Position numbers and translations under genes: made by a program
Source: Antedon mediterranea
Taxonomy: Eukaryota > Echinodermata > Crinoidea > Comatulida > Antedonidae
Assembly: GCF_964355755.1 (NCBI RefSeq)
Contig: NC_092670.1
Location: 35,885,795 to 35,949,794, forward strand
Direction of reading: 5' to 3'
Length of the DNA: 64,000 nucleotides
Notes under the pieces: generated by a model
The model's input: only the letters and a program-made list of their open reading frames with translations
Told to the model about the DNA's origin: nothing
Database searches by the model: none
Shown: piece after piece, positions 1-12,468 of the stretch
Layout: each line of letters opens with the position of its first letter
How positions within the stretch are numbered: position 1 is the first letter of the stretch

Positions 1-616
1 TTTAGTTTGTTATCCTCTTCAAATTTATTTAGTATATGTTTATCCGATCCCATACACATCACTTGTGTTTTATCTTGATTTATTTTTAATCCAGAAATAT
101 TGGCAAAATTTTCAAGAACTTTCATAGTACCCAAAATAGACTCTTTAGAACCATCGAGAATGACAACTGTATCGTCGGCATATTGCGTTAGTTTAATTTC
201 TTGATTATTAATTGTAACACCTTTAATTGTTTGGTTGTGGCGAATATGAGAGGACAATATTTCGGCACACAATATAAATAAGTATGGAGAGAGAGGGCAT
301 CCTTGTCGGAGACCTCTTGATAGATTAAAAAAATTAGACGAATAACCATTATTAATCACACAGCTACAGGCGCCGGTATAAAACACATTTATCCATTTTC
401 TAAAATCCTTCCCAAAATTATAATAAGATAAAACCTTATCTCAATATTTCCATTCTATTTTATCGAAGGCTTTTTCAAAATCCAAAGCAAGAATCATACA
501 ATCTGTGTAATGTATAATATCCAAAACTAATCGGATGTTTTCACCGATTTATCTCCCGTTCATAAATCTGATCGGGATCTATTATTAAGGGGAAAACATT
601 CTTAAGCCTTGTAGCT
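1..616 (-). mobile_element. Decayed LINE reverse transcriptase (L1/Tx1-like)
   Basis: Read on the minus strand, this encodes the core of a non-LTR retrotransposon reverse transcriptase. In order it shows a finger motif like GRYIGENIRLV (Tyr replaced by a stop), LDFEKAFDKIEW, RGLRQGCPLSPYLF and the catalytic YADD (bases 171-182), followed by a GLKINQDKTQ thumb-side motif. Two in-frame stops and a frameshift near base 575 show it is dead. The motif wording resembles the L1/Tx1 group; the clade is my estimate. It continues past the left edge and probably lies in intron 2 of lipoxygenase A. Confidence 0.85.
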
Positions 617-880
617 TCGCTTCGGTAGCATATTGCTGGTCATTCAGTAGTGAAACATTACATTTCCAGAACCCAGGTCCCTACCTTGTTTTGTAAGATT
701 GAAAGATAAAGTGATTTTAGAGTGTTCAGTTTTATAACCCGGTTTTATATCAGTTTCAATTCAATTTTTTTTTGCATTTGACAAATCATATGATGATTTC
801 CTTTGACACTTATGTTTGTTTATTGTTTCAGTACTACACTAAAACTTCTTAGGAACTTTGACTGCAAACACTGTGTCTTA

Positions 881-1030
881 AGATTGGTTCCCACTAGGAT
901 GAAACGCAAGGACGTAAATGCAACACAAGCTGACCGATGGCAGGCGACAGTATAATCATCGCTTGTGATGGTCAAAGAACTTGCGTTGCACTTACGCTAT
1001 TGCGTGGTGTCCATGTGAAAAACCTAGCTT
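881..1030. mobile_element. MITE, TA-flanked, AAGCGTGGTTCCCACTAG family (diverged copy)
   Basis: The ends are inverted copies related to AAGCGTGGTTCCCACTAG, and the interior carries the family's CGCAAGGACGTAAA-type and ATCGCTTGTGAT-type blocks. It is flanked by TA on both sides. It is more decayed than the copies at 6081 and 37374. No coding capacity is seen. Confidence 0.6.
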
Positions 1031-1189
1031 TAGGGCAACTCCACGTAACTTCAGTTCACGAGAAATTTTAACAAGAGTGGGACATGCCTACACTAATTGA
1101 ACCTTTTTGAATTTTGTTAGAACTCTGTGTTTTGTTTCAAACGTCATGGGGAGAGCTTCTACATGGTTGGATAAAGTCATTTGTCTTAC

Positions 1190-2107
1190 CTCGTAATCAT
1201 TGGAGAAACTTTCAGTATCTGGAAATTCCTTCACCTGTAATTATAATTCAAATCAAATTAAGCGAAGATACAACAAACATTATGATAACAATAATGACCA
1301 TGAGTTAGTAGTTAGCGAAACTAACCTTTTTGACAGTTTCGCTAGCCTGCTCAGACAGAAGGTTAGCTTTTGGGGTTTTTAAAAAAAATAATTAATTCAT
1401 AGATATCGAAACTAGATTAACATTTTTAATCATAATAATAGTAAACATGATTACGTTAAAAAATATATTTTCCTCTAATAAAATAAAGTACACTATTGCG
1501 TTTATCCTAACAATTATTATAAGTATTGGAATTATACGTCCGAAAAGGTATATTAATTTTAGTAAATGGAAATTATTAACTATTTTTTTTTAGTTTCTAA
1601 CGGTTTGGTGTGAGAAATATGTTTACGGACCTGACTTGGCAATCCATCGCCTGCAGGAGCAAACGCATATGTTTTTCTCTTTTCTTCAAGTTCCTGTTTT
1701 CTTTGTTGAGGAAATCTGTCGAATTGCGGCAAGACGCTATCATGTTCCTGAAATTTCATCTTAATTTCAGGTTTGATCCAACGGTGCATTGGAAAAACAT
1801 ATTCCTTGTTGCGTCCTTTTACCTTTATCCATTCTACATACCACTTATCAGCGCTACGCTTTGTCCGCCATAACTCAAGCTCAGCAATGTCTCCAAAATC
1901 GGCGAGATTTCTGACGGGAAATTCATTAGTACTACCAGCTTGAAAATCATTCTGCCATTTGACGTCCAGATGTATTTCTTGAGATCGTTTTCCATCTGCA
2001 TTCACAAGAAGGACGTAGATGTTTGCATCCGTACCCGCTCCCTGGTGATCACCAGTTTTTACTATTACGGTATACTCCGAACGAAACTTTGACACAATAC
2101 TTCCCAT
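1190..2107 (-). CDS. Lipoxygenase A, 5' part only (PLAT domain and exon 2)
   Basis: This is the N-terminal part of an animal lipoxygenase; the catalytic exons would lie left of base 1. Exon 1 (2107-1631) encodes a complete PLAT domain of 159 codons beginning MGSIVS and containing the KTGDxxGAGTxANIY strand and an MHRW motif. Exon 2 (1234-1190) encodes 15 residues (VKEFPDTESFSNDYE) matching the short exon 2 of the other copies. The ATG sits one base after a consensus acceptor (tttaatttcag|t ATG), so an untranslated leader exon lies upstream. The exon 1 donor is GTCCGT, poorer than in the sister genes; reading through it would give a PLAT-only protein of 175 residues. MGSIVS fits an N-myristoylation signal. 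Whether the gene is intact cannot be judged here. Confidence 0.85.
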
Positions 2108-2778
2108 ACTGAAATTAAAATTGATCAGAAATTAATATTTGTTAATAATCTACATTCAGCGATAATATATAGACATGAACAAACTGTGAAGGTTGATGTG
2201 ATTATGTAAATCCTCTTTCACAGAGATTTGGACCAAGGCTAATGTATAATGATACATCCTTAATACAGTAATCTCAAGTCCAATTGTAGTCTTTTGCTGC
2301 CACCACCGACATTATGAAAACTAGTTCAGCCAAGTAATTTTCCAATAAAAAACAACATAATACTGTGTTTGTAATTCACATTATGTTATGGTATTTTATT
2401 AATTTTATTTCCTGTTAATTAACCAAGGCACCCAACTAAAATAACGTTACAATTTTAAGCTAGAAGAGTTTCCGTCTTTGTTTGAATACGTTTCGGTATC
2501 TTTTATGTTTTATTTTTTCAACAATTACTTTTCAATAGTAATACAATTGTTTAATTTATTAATGATTAATATGTCAAGTGTGTTATTTTTAACTGACAGA
2601 TAGGAGTGCCGCGAAGAGTTTAGGCCAGGTTTAATCGGATGCTGTATGCCGCACCTATCTCAGACGACGACCTTCGTTAGAGACTTAACCAACAAGCGGT
2701 CGAAAATCGCATCGATACGTGAAGACCGGTAAGAAATTTCCCGAATTTAGATAATCGATTATCCCCAGCTTACTCTTA

Positions 2779-2936
2779 AGCTCTGTCTGCACAATCAAAC
2801 TAGTTTGACAAAAAAGTGTGATTGCTTCCAAAATACGGTGGTGATAATGGCAAAATATAGTAGTGTTTGGTATCATCATGTCCATATATGGACAACATTT
2901 TGTTGTCACATAAAGATTGATAGTGTGGACAGAGCT
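2779..2936. mobile_element. MITE, AGCTCTGTC terminal repeats
   Basis: The left end AGCTCTGTCTGCACAATCAA is matched by an inverted right end (TTGATAGTGTGGACAGAGCT), and TA flanks both ends. The interior has the block AAACTAGTTTGACAAA. A truncated relative lies at 33354. It is non-coding and was probably mobilised in trans. Confidence 0.7.
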
Positions 2937-3557
2937 TACATTTGGTAAACGCCTTGAACAAATTGCTTGGTCCAATACATTCAAAGCATAGGCCTATTAT
3001 ATTATTTTGATTGAATACAGATTATGTAGATTTATTTTACCGTATTTGTTCAAGCTTAGGCTTATTTTATTTTCAATACAATTAAATGTTGTTTTCTTTT
3101 ATTTAGGTCTAATAGAGCGTTAATCGTGTAAATAACAGCTTGATTGAGCTTACATAATTATGGTTAGTTATTATGCGCAAAAACAGGATTAATATTACAT
3201 CACATATAAGTTACGGTACGGAAATCCAATATCTTTATTATTATATACAATTTTTTTTTCAGAAATAAAGATTTATGATAAATTTGTTTAATGTATAATA
3301 AAAACAATGTTTAACTTTACGAAAGTTAATTTACGTTAATTTATACATAAAACTCAATGTTTGTCATAATATATTAGTATATACATCATCTTTTATTTTT
3401 TTAAACCATATTTAATGAGGGTGATTCATCCAGCAATTGCTGATCATTAGGGACCATTAGAGGTTACAAAACAAACATACACACGATGCTCTACATAAAC
3501 AAAGTCTTATTACAATTCTGGGAGTGGAATTGTAATTTTGTTCTTAAAAAAATCCTG

Positions 3558-3632
3558 ACATGTGACGGGATTTGAACCTACCCTTGGAGTGGTAGCCAAG
3601 CATCATAACTACCAAGCCAAACTCCACTCCTA
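3558..3632 (-). repeat. tRNA-like sequence (tRNA-derived SINE head or pseudo-tRNA)
   Basis: On the minus strand there is a B-box match (GGTTCAAATCC, 3568-3578) about 45 bases after an A-box-like stretch (TTGGCTTGGTAG). This is the pol III promoter spacing of a tRNA. The arms do not pair well enough to call a functional tRNA, so a SINE head or tRNA relic is likelier. Confidence 0.45.
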
Positions 3633-6080
3633 ATCATCAAATTTAAATAGACATAATCCTAAAAGCTATAAAAAAAACTACGTTAAAAATAACTAGGCCT
3701 TTAACGATAGTACCGAGAATTTGTATTCTGCCAAACCTTCATCCGGGTGTGTAATTCCCTTGACCTCAAATGACCTAACACATTCTTGTAATAATGAAGA
3801 TAACTAAACCAAGTTTTACGATTATTATTATGAATATGCATTTTGCAAACTAACCACAGCTGTTTGTTCCAACCCCTTTCCAATCCTATAATATTTGTCT
3901 TACTTTGGAGACGCTTTTCTTTTTCACGATTTATTTACACAACTGACGTGCCATTATATATTTGTGAAAATTGTGAATTAACCTGTATATAAATCAAATA
4001 ATGTATAACGTCATGGTCTTCGAATTTCTTGAACTGGGATTAATCCAACTGGTTCGCAAATATAATAACTAATTGTTCTACAATAGAATAACCGAAGTGC
4101 AATAAAGCGGACAGACAGGTGGAATACTTACCCTTGTCTAAATAATATAACACTTTTTCCAAACACAAGTGGCATAAATTTATAGGGTGGGCTTGGTTAC
4201 GACAGAGATCCTATTCGGAGCAATAACACGGCGTACGTAACTTCTCGTGTGCATGTGGCGGGATACCATTGAGGCTCCATGGTGATACGATATACAAATG
4301 AAGCTTTCTGATGTAGGTAAACCACATTAGAACACCTTTATTAATGCTTACCATGACGTAAGCTTGTGTGCCAATGCGCGCCGTTATGACTATTAAGTAC
4401 TAACAACCATCTAAAAAATACTTTCGAAACAATATATTATATTCTAGGGCAAGAATATGTTTTAATCCGTGCCAGCTTTGTACGCATGCACGGTGCCAGT
4501 TTAAGTATTATAATCATAACATGCAATGTAAAAATTTAGATTTAACCACGCATTACATAATCATATGCAGTAAAGTTAAATTTGTCTCTATCAATGTGTT
4601 TCCATAAGGAAACAACGAATCGACGTTACGGTTTTTATACATGGCACAGAACCGTTTTCTGGAGAATACCTTATGGATATTTTAGTGGGAACCCCACGTG
4701 TCATGCACCGCGTATTTTAGGCTCTTCAGCTATATACTATACTACTTTGCTGTATACAGGCCTACTCACTTGAGCAAAGTATGTCGCGTGGAGTAGGCAG
4801 AGGCGAGACGTTTTACTGAGCTGGGTGAACTAATTCACTTTCTATCCAAATGAAACAAAGACAATATTTCCACAATTGTTTTGATTTAATATTCAAATTC
4901 TTATATTATCAAATAAACCTTTCAAAAATTTCCTTTCGTTTCAAGTTTTATATTATCTTACGATTGTTACCCCATTATACTATTATTTTTGATATATTAG
5001 GTTTAAACGTAAGTGGTTATTGCCGTCCTCCAGATGGCCAATAAGCGATCGAGAAAGTGGTGATATAAATCATTTAATTAACAAACAAAATAAAAGAAGT
5101 CACATTGTTCTATGACGTAAGAAATGTCAGAAACCCATCTGGTCGGGTAACAAATTAAGTTGTTGCAATAATATGTCATTATAGTGTGAAAATAAATGTG
5201 TATACCTTTCTGAATTATGAAGAAAGTATAAATGTTAATCATTTTGATGATTTCAAAAGTTCTAAGTTATACTCGTTATGACGGCCCTAAATCTAATAGA
5301 ATAGTGGAAATACAAATGTAATACGATACATACCTGAAATTTGCAGCCATCAAGTGTAAAGTGAATTACACCAGCTAACAGTGAGTTCCCAAGTTTCGTG
5401 ATACACATCATTGCTTCTTTTATAATATCATACAGGTTATCATTTCCAGGTCAGTTATTGGTCGACTTACCACCAATACGAAAGAAGAAAGGAAAATAAT
5501 TCTCTAATAACAACCAGTCTTTTATTATTTTTGAATCTAATCAAAACTAGAATATTTACACCGGTGATATTTAGTTAAAGTTTATTGTCAAGTGAATACT
5601 AAAGAAGTGCATTGTATGCAATACCTTTGTATACGTATTTAAATCACAATATGGCGTCTCAATTACTATCCATAATCTTATTTACCTTTCCTAACAAGAA
5701 TATAACATTTGTATTACCTCAATAAAAAATAAAATAAAATAAAATACAAAAGTGTTTTGCTGCATTTATGTCAAATGTCAATCCCCGCAGACATTGTATA
5801 GAAAAGTGATGTTTGTAGGCCATAGTTACTTCCTTGTTGTGGTGTAGGCCCTATATTTCTTTGATTTGTTTGTTACCGTAACTAGATTATTTCAGCTCAA
5901 GATTAATTCATTCATTCCTCTTTATTTTGGACTTCTTATTCATGGAAAACAATACATTAACAAAGATAATCATACAATACATGAGTTTAACTGTGTACTT
6001 AAACTTGACTTAAACAACAAGTCATTGAAATAAAATGGAGAAAAAATATAACAGATATCACATGATGAAAGATATTTCTA

Positions 6081-6261
6081 AAGCGTGGTTCCCATTAGAA
6101 CGTAACGCAAGGACCTAAACGGAACGCAAGCGTTTTAACCAATGACAAGCGAAGTTATAGACAGTTAGCAATCACAAGCGAATAAGCCATCGCTTGTGAT
6201 TGGTCAATTCACTTGCGTTGCGTTACGTCCTTGCGTTGCGCCGCTAGTGGGAACCACGCTT
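6081..6261. mobile_element. MITE, AAGCGTGGTTCCCACTAG family (well-preserved copy)
   Basis: A 181 bp foldback element with terminal inverted repeats AAGCGTGGTTCCCA / TGGGAACCACGCTT, flanked by TA on both sides. The subterminal parts are also inverted (ACGCAAGGAC, ACAAGCGA). It is non-coding. The TA target suggests Tc1/mariner-type mobilisation, but that is inferred only from the flank. Confidence 0.8.
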
Positions 6262-6818
6262 TAAGAAAGAATATAATGAAACCGTTCTCATACAAGAAAA
6301 GGAAACTAAAAGGAACATACAAAAAGAAATTGGGGGAGCTAAATGTAGGCAAATTGTTATGAATATTGTATGTTATTTTTAACATTAATTATTCAACTTT
6401 TATTTTGTTACATATCTTATTTCTAAAATACGGCCACTATTACAAACAAGGTTTCAGGGAACTTACATTAAACAGTATAAGTATCTACCACCGGATCTAC
6501 CGGTGACCAGGTCTAAGAAATTTGGATATTCTTGAAAGTGCTGTTGAAATAAATATCACAGACAACATAACTGACAACACAATGACAGAAACGCATAGAC
6601 ACATACACTATATAGGCAGAAACACAACGCGTGTATACAACACGAGCGGAATGTGCGAGGATGAGATAGGTAATCGGTTTGATAAAATACAAATCATACA
6701 ACCCGTACAAGAGAATCTCCAAATACCCTAACACCAAGAAAACTTCTGGGTTCACACATTCTTTTGATATAGCGATCATGTTATCGTTGTATACTGTTAT
6801 TGTTGGTATATTGTTACT

Positions 6819-9800
6819 CTATATACTGATAGAGTTCGGGACAGCTATAGGGTGCAAATCGGTGTACTCCGTTTCTCTCTCTCTGTTTCTCTCATCGATG
6901 TTTGCTGATATGGTTTCTAGTGCTCTTTTAAACCTGAAAATGAATGAGAGAGAATATTTAAAATATACCCATAATTGAAATATTAAATGATAATAATATG
7001 ATAACGATGATATGATGAAGTTATGGATACTATACAGTAATGCTAATGATTGCACTTACTGTCGAACAGCTTTCGTTCCCACTGGATCGAATTGATAGTC
7101 AACCTCAAATTCTCCCAAGCCATTCGTTCCTTTCACACTTAATAATTTTGTAATTTTCATCACTTCTAAAGTTTTGCCTTTATCCGGCAACGCGTTTACT
7201 ATATCTTTCTCTTGTTTAGGATTCTGTAACAAAATGTTATAAATAAAATGTAAAACTTGTTTTTTTTAGTCGCGTACAACTAGACTCTACAGCTCACTAT
7301 GTCGGTTGGTCGGTCGGTCGGTTAGTCGGTAAACACTAACTTGAACACGCGACTGCAGCCATGTATATGGCCTTATTAGTGTGTTCAAGCAGGGAGATGT
7401 AAAATAGTGGACTACCTTACCGCTTGCGTAAGCTACGCCAGTCTTACGCCCTGCGTGTCAACGTACCCTGTTTCGACCTACCTTATTCTTAGGTGGTCTA
7501 GCATTTAACATTGATGGGTAATGTGGTGGGAAACCATAGTTATCATACTGTCGAAAGTTTACCGCCGCGTGCATCACACTACTGGTGAAGATGATAGCTG
7601 TAACTGCTTGTGCTATCTCTTTTGCAGCTCTAAAACCGCCTTCTCCGGGTATGCCTTGAATGCCGCATCCACCAGAAATAACTGGTGACGATAGTGTTTT
7701 GTGCCAATCTTGTAATTCATAATCAGAATCAATTTTATCTGGCATGTCTGAAAAATTGGAAATGAATAGTTATTTCAAAGACAAAAGGATATACTTTTTG
7801 AGACTTTAAAACGTCTATTGTATTATTAGTCAGTCAGCTATGACGTGCAGTGTTTAATTGAAAGCAATTATATGCTTTGTTTTTCTAGTTAAAAAAAACC
7901 CCAAAAACATACCGTAGTGTGCGTTTACAACTTTCACTACATATTTCGATATCACGTGCCATAAAAGAAGACCATCGTCCCTGTAGTGGTAGTTGGGTAG
8001 TACATTCGGGTTATAAACACCACGTGACTCGAGTTCTCTTGGGAATGTGCCGTCTACATCAAGTCGCCATGTTTTAAATCGCCGTCGGATTATTTCAAAC
8101 ATACCGAGTCGACCTATTGACATCGTTCGATCGACAAATCCACCTTTATTGATGAGTTCTTCTAACCCTAATCTAAAAATTCGAATGCAAAATTATAACA
8201 ATGTAAAATATGGAGAATGCCAATGTTATGTATAGGATATAGTTATATATTCTTTTGACACTGTAATTCACTGAAGTACTGTTAGCACATTTAGCTGTTA
8301 AAGTAACATAGTTTTCTTTTTTAAATTAATTTATGTAGGCCTGCGTGGACCTTCCATGGGAATCACTCGTTCGTTCGTCCGTAGCACCAGTTAACCAACA
8401 ACAAAAAACCGCTTGTTGAAAATGGGATGCTTTATTGCATTACTCTTTTTATTTGTGAGCAGGAAACTTAAACAATTTAGAAAGCGACTAAGGTCTTGTA
8501 AGCCATTGCGGATAGGCGTGTGATTAGATTGAAGACTGATACCGGACTTGTTTTTTATCTTTTTTGACTGATACCGGACTTAACAAACTAAAAGGATATG
8601 GCGGTTCAAAGACGATGTTTGTTGTGTGTTTTTTTTAAATCAGAGAAGAATGAAATTCACTCTTCCCTGTTTTTGATTAACAAAATCCTCTACGTTCTGC
8701 TTCTCTGTCTTTTAGTTTATTAGAAGCACTGGTATGACACTGCCATTGTGTATAGACACGTAAGGGGTATTTCTTTGTAAACGAGGTGGGGGAGGGTGGG
8801 TGGTAGATGGGGAAAAGAGCGGGATTTATAAAACAAATATTATCAATTAAAAAAAAACAATCTCCATCTTTATTCTTCGTATTGTCTTACGTGTAACATC
8901 CACGCGGCACACGACGAAAGCCTCGCAGTCGCGTGTTATGCATTTAAAGCTATAATATAAGCATTGTTAGATAATTGCATTCGAATAATACTATAGATAA
9001 AAACAGTTTATCCGAATGTCAAAAGAGGGCGCAAAAATAGCATAATGTGTAAAGCTTATGTGATAGCTTGGTACATGGTAAATAAACTTACGGGAAACAG
9101 TAATCAAATCACTATAAAATCCAGTAACCAGTTTTACCAATTTCCACATAACATTTTTTTGTCGTATTGGTTAGGCCTACAGAAAGCGTTACGTGGAAAT
9201 AAAAATGTTTGTGGGACCGACGGCCAAATCCCCAACCCCAACAAACCTTTTCATGATTTTTAGTCTTATTATTGTTAAAAATGTATAGTTATTTATGTAA
9301 ATCTACTTTAGATATATAAACAAATCACCGCCCGTATAATGAAACAAATACACGTACTTGTTTATTGCAAATAGGTACAAGAAATGAGGAGCCATTAAAC
9401 GATAAAGAGGATGTGAGGGCGACAGACAACTGTGAGTGGCAGCTGCCATACTCTCTACAATAAGATGCGTCATCCCAAGATGCTTCGCAGACTGGTGGTA
9501 TGACGCGTCAGCATTGTTGAACCACATCTTAGCAAACATCCACGTGTATTCGTTGTCAGTTGGAAGAAACACCTGTTCAAAACAAAAGTGACGTCAGAAT
9601 TAAGCAGTTATGTTTCTGGTTTCTTATTGGATACTAAAAGGGGATACGTTACTTATATGCTAACCCAGGATGATGACAGTTACAGTCACATGCGAGATAT
9701 TTTAAGAATGTATTAACCACATGGGTAGGATTTGTGTTTACGAATTGGCGCGGCGGGTCGCAGTGTGATAGGCCTGATTCTTACTGTCATCTTGTGAATT

Positions 9801-12468
9801 TGGCACAATGAGCCTGCCTTTAAAAAGACATCACGGTGGAATTGCTTAAAGGTATACTCATTGCATCGGAATTTAGCCTTTAAGGCATTGCAACAACTAC
9901 ATAATACGATTTCATTTTCATTCAAGAAATCAATTGGAATGTGGTGGAGTTAGGAAGTCGCAAGCTAACTGAATGGTCATAGATTGAGGTAAGTAACTTA
10001 CATGTTTGAATTCCATTTGTAGTATACTACTAAGGACTCAAATACAGTCCCATGTTTGATTTATCGTATTGTTTCAAGTATTGGATGGTTGGTATAGATA
10101 ATTGGTTTCAGGCGACATTTGGAACCGCGAAATTTTTTTTTATCGCGATTAAAATACACATAGAATGTAACAGTTAAATTATTAAATAATATAAATAATT
10201 AGAGTTGTATTTTAAAATGAAATATTGACACGTTACCGGATTGTCGTCTGCCTTGTCTTGAAACAGTTGAATAGCAATCGGCAGTAGCTGCGAATCTCTA
10301 TTGACAAAGAAAAGAGCGATCGGACTGCATAGCTAAAATAAAAGAAACCAAGATAGAAGTTGTTTCAGCATAGTGAGACATGGGTTAGTCACATGTCATG
10401 CAAATGAGTTTGCCTCGTATTACTTTCTTAAATGTTAAATTCTTCGTGTTTCAATAATTGTTTTAAATATTCTCCATAACATATTAAAATTCTATTTGAG
10501 GTCAAAATGAACCCCGCCACAACACCAGCCTTTACGAAGATATAAGCGATTTGAATATTTTGGCCACCATCTTGTAAAGGCCCATAAAAGACACCACGGG
10601 GTTACAGATTGGGTAGCAACGTTTTTCTGGTTTATTTTGACCCACAAAAGATATTTAGACAAGTTGCAAAGTTTCATCACGCATTGCACACGGGACCCTA
10701 TTTTATGAAATCTTTGAACCTGACTTAGTTATTTTTTCGACTGTGTCAAGATTCAAATACCTTTGTCTGTCATTTTGTTCTATACCTTGTTACGCTTGTC
10801 TGTTGTTGTTATTCCCTTCAATATTTTCAGGTCTACAATAAACATGCGTTTCTTTCTAATGGCGACCGCTAACGTCAACCCTTCCATAAGGGGTTGAATC
10901 ATCTTCTTTGTTACACCAAAACTAATGTTTAGAATAAATATAGTTATTTAAAGTATGCAAATTTAAGTCAGTATGCTAAATATAATTTGTAACTTGTAAA
11001 TGTCAGGTTAATGTAAATTTAACATAATGCAGGGGTAGATCGAATAGGTTGTGCTAGATTTCTTTGACAGAGAGCATGCGACATTATTTAATTTAGTAAG
11101 CACATGCACGTATAAGTTATAGATATGTCACTGCGTGTCTCCTTCAAAACGTAATGAATGTACTTCTACAAAATAGGGATGAAATGACCACATGGGGTAG
11201 GCCTATGATAAATATTAACCTTATCCCGCTAATAAAAAAAATTCAGGATAACAGGCCTATCATTATACCATTGTGCTGCTTTAAATGATAGGCCTATACG
11301 TAAACTAGAAACAGTGTATATAATAAATAAGTTGAGAAAATGAATTGGCCTACTTGTTTGGAATGTATGTGCAGAGTCGTATAATTCCAGGATTGCAGCC
11401 CGTCAGACGTTGCCTTCCGAATTCAATGTCTGATCTCCAACAATGCATTCCCTGAAATTTAAATAAAAAGATAACAAGTTTATAAACCAATTCAATATAA
11501 GTCTACATAATTAACATTCAATTTAATATTCAATACGATACAATAACAACATGTTTATCTTATGTGGCAGATATATCGAAGTATGCCTACTTACGGCAGG
11601 CACCGGGAAAGAGTTGCGGTTGTAAATATTTGCTAAATCATCTAGATTTTTCCAACGTCCTGTAGTAAATTTTATTATTTTTCCATCAATTTTGTCCAGC
11701 AATATTGTCTTGAATAGTTTCCACTAAAAATACATAATAATTAAAAAGATTTAGTATATATCATACGGAAATGGGTTTATTTTATGTGAAAGTAGTTTTT
11801 ACTTTATGAAACGTTTCTATAACTAACCTGGTAATCGTTGGAGAAACTTTCAATTTTTGGAAATGTTGTAACCTTAAAAGAAAATACACATGAATATTAG
11901 AAACTATTTAATCTTTTGTTATCATCAATAAAAAGAAAAGAAATTGAGAAAAAAAAAATCACTTTACCTGACAGGGTATTCCATTGTGCTTAGGAGCAAA
12001 TGCATATATTCTCTTCTTTTCTGCCAACTCAATCTTCCTCTGTTGAGGAAACTTGTCAAACTGAGGCAGAACACAATCATATTCTTGAAATTGCATTCTG
12101 TGGTTCGGCACGATCCAACGGTGTATTGGAAATATAAATACCTTCTCATTACCCTGTATTTCTATCCATTCTAAATACCATCGATCGGATTGTCGTCCAG
12201 TCCGCCATAATTCCAGCTCTGTGACGTCACCGAAGTACGGAAGACCTCTGACTGAAAATCGGTCGGTGTTACCGGCTTCAAAATCGTTGTTCCACGTGCA
12301 GTTAAGATGAATTTCGTTTGAGCAAGCGCCAGCACTGTTAACAAGGATTACGTAGATATTTGCATTCGTACCGGCTCCACTGTGATCTCCTGTCTTTACA
12401 AAAATCGTATAGTTGATATTGCTACGAATGTGATTCACAGGAATACCCCTCGAAGTGTGGCTTCCCAT
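6819..12468 (-). CDS. Lipoxygenase B (PLAT/LH2 plus catalytic domain, 674 aa)
   Basis: A complete animal lipoxygenase, predicted to insert O2 into arachidonate-type fatty acids at membranes. The exons are 12468-11968, 11872-11828, 11723-11595, 11451-11354, 10921-10786, 10332-10237, 9572-9358, 8172-7913, 7747-7482, 7223-7060 and 6933-6819; phases agree throughout and give 674 residues, the usual size of animal 5-LOX. PLAT spans about residues 12-125. The iron ligands are H366, H371, H553, N557 and the C-terminal I674. The residue aligned to the stereocontrol site is G409, which in known enzymes goes with R-specificity. The start MGSHTS fits N-myristoylation, and its ATG lies one base after a splice acceptor (gatttcag|c), implying a leader exon. 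No catalase-like AOS domain is fused. Substrate and position of oxygenation cannot be read from the sequence. Confidence 0.93.
7301..7330. repeat. Short (GGTC)n repeat
   Basis: A run of GGTC/GGTT units in intron 9 of lipoxygenase B. It is a simple repeat with no assigned role. Confidence 0.7.
8641..8669. repeat. Small palindromic hairpin, CAGGGAAGAGTGAA type
   Basis: A 29 bp imperfect palindrome (CAGAGAAGAATGAAATTCAC then TCTTCCCTG) in intron 7 of lipoxygenase B. Related hairpins occur at 35186, 36940 and 38686. Confidence 0.6.

Larger units (their letters stand above)
2108..6818. other. Spacer between lipoxygenases A and B
   Basis: I see no protein-coding exon here. It holds the untranslated upstream part of A (including an intron ending at 2108), a MITE at 2779, a tRNA-like sequence at 3558, a short AAAAT run near 5725-5745 and a MITE at 6081. 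The rest is AT-rich DNA without a recognisable signal. The 3' end of B must also fall here. Confidence 0.6.

Noticed and set aside
2685-2984. Open frame of 99 codons on the minus strand
   Set aside because: It overlaps the inverted-repeat MITE at 2779-2936 and has no domain.
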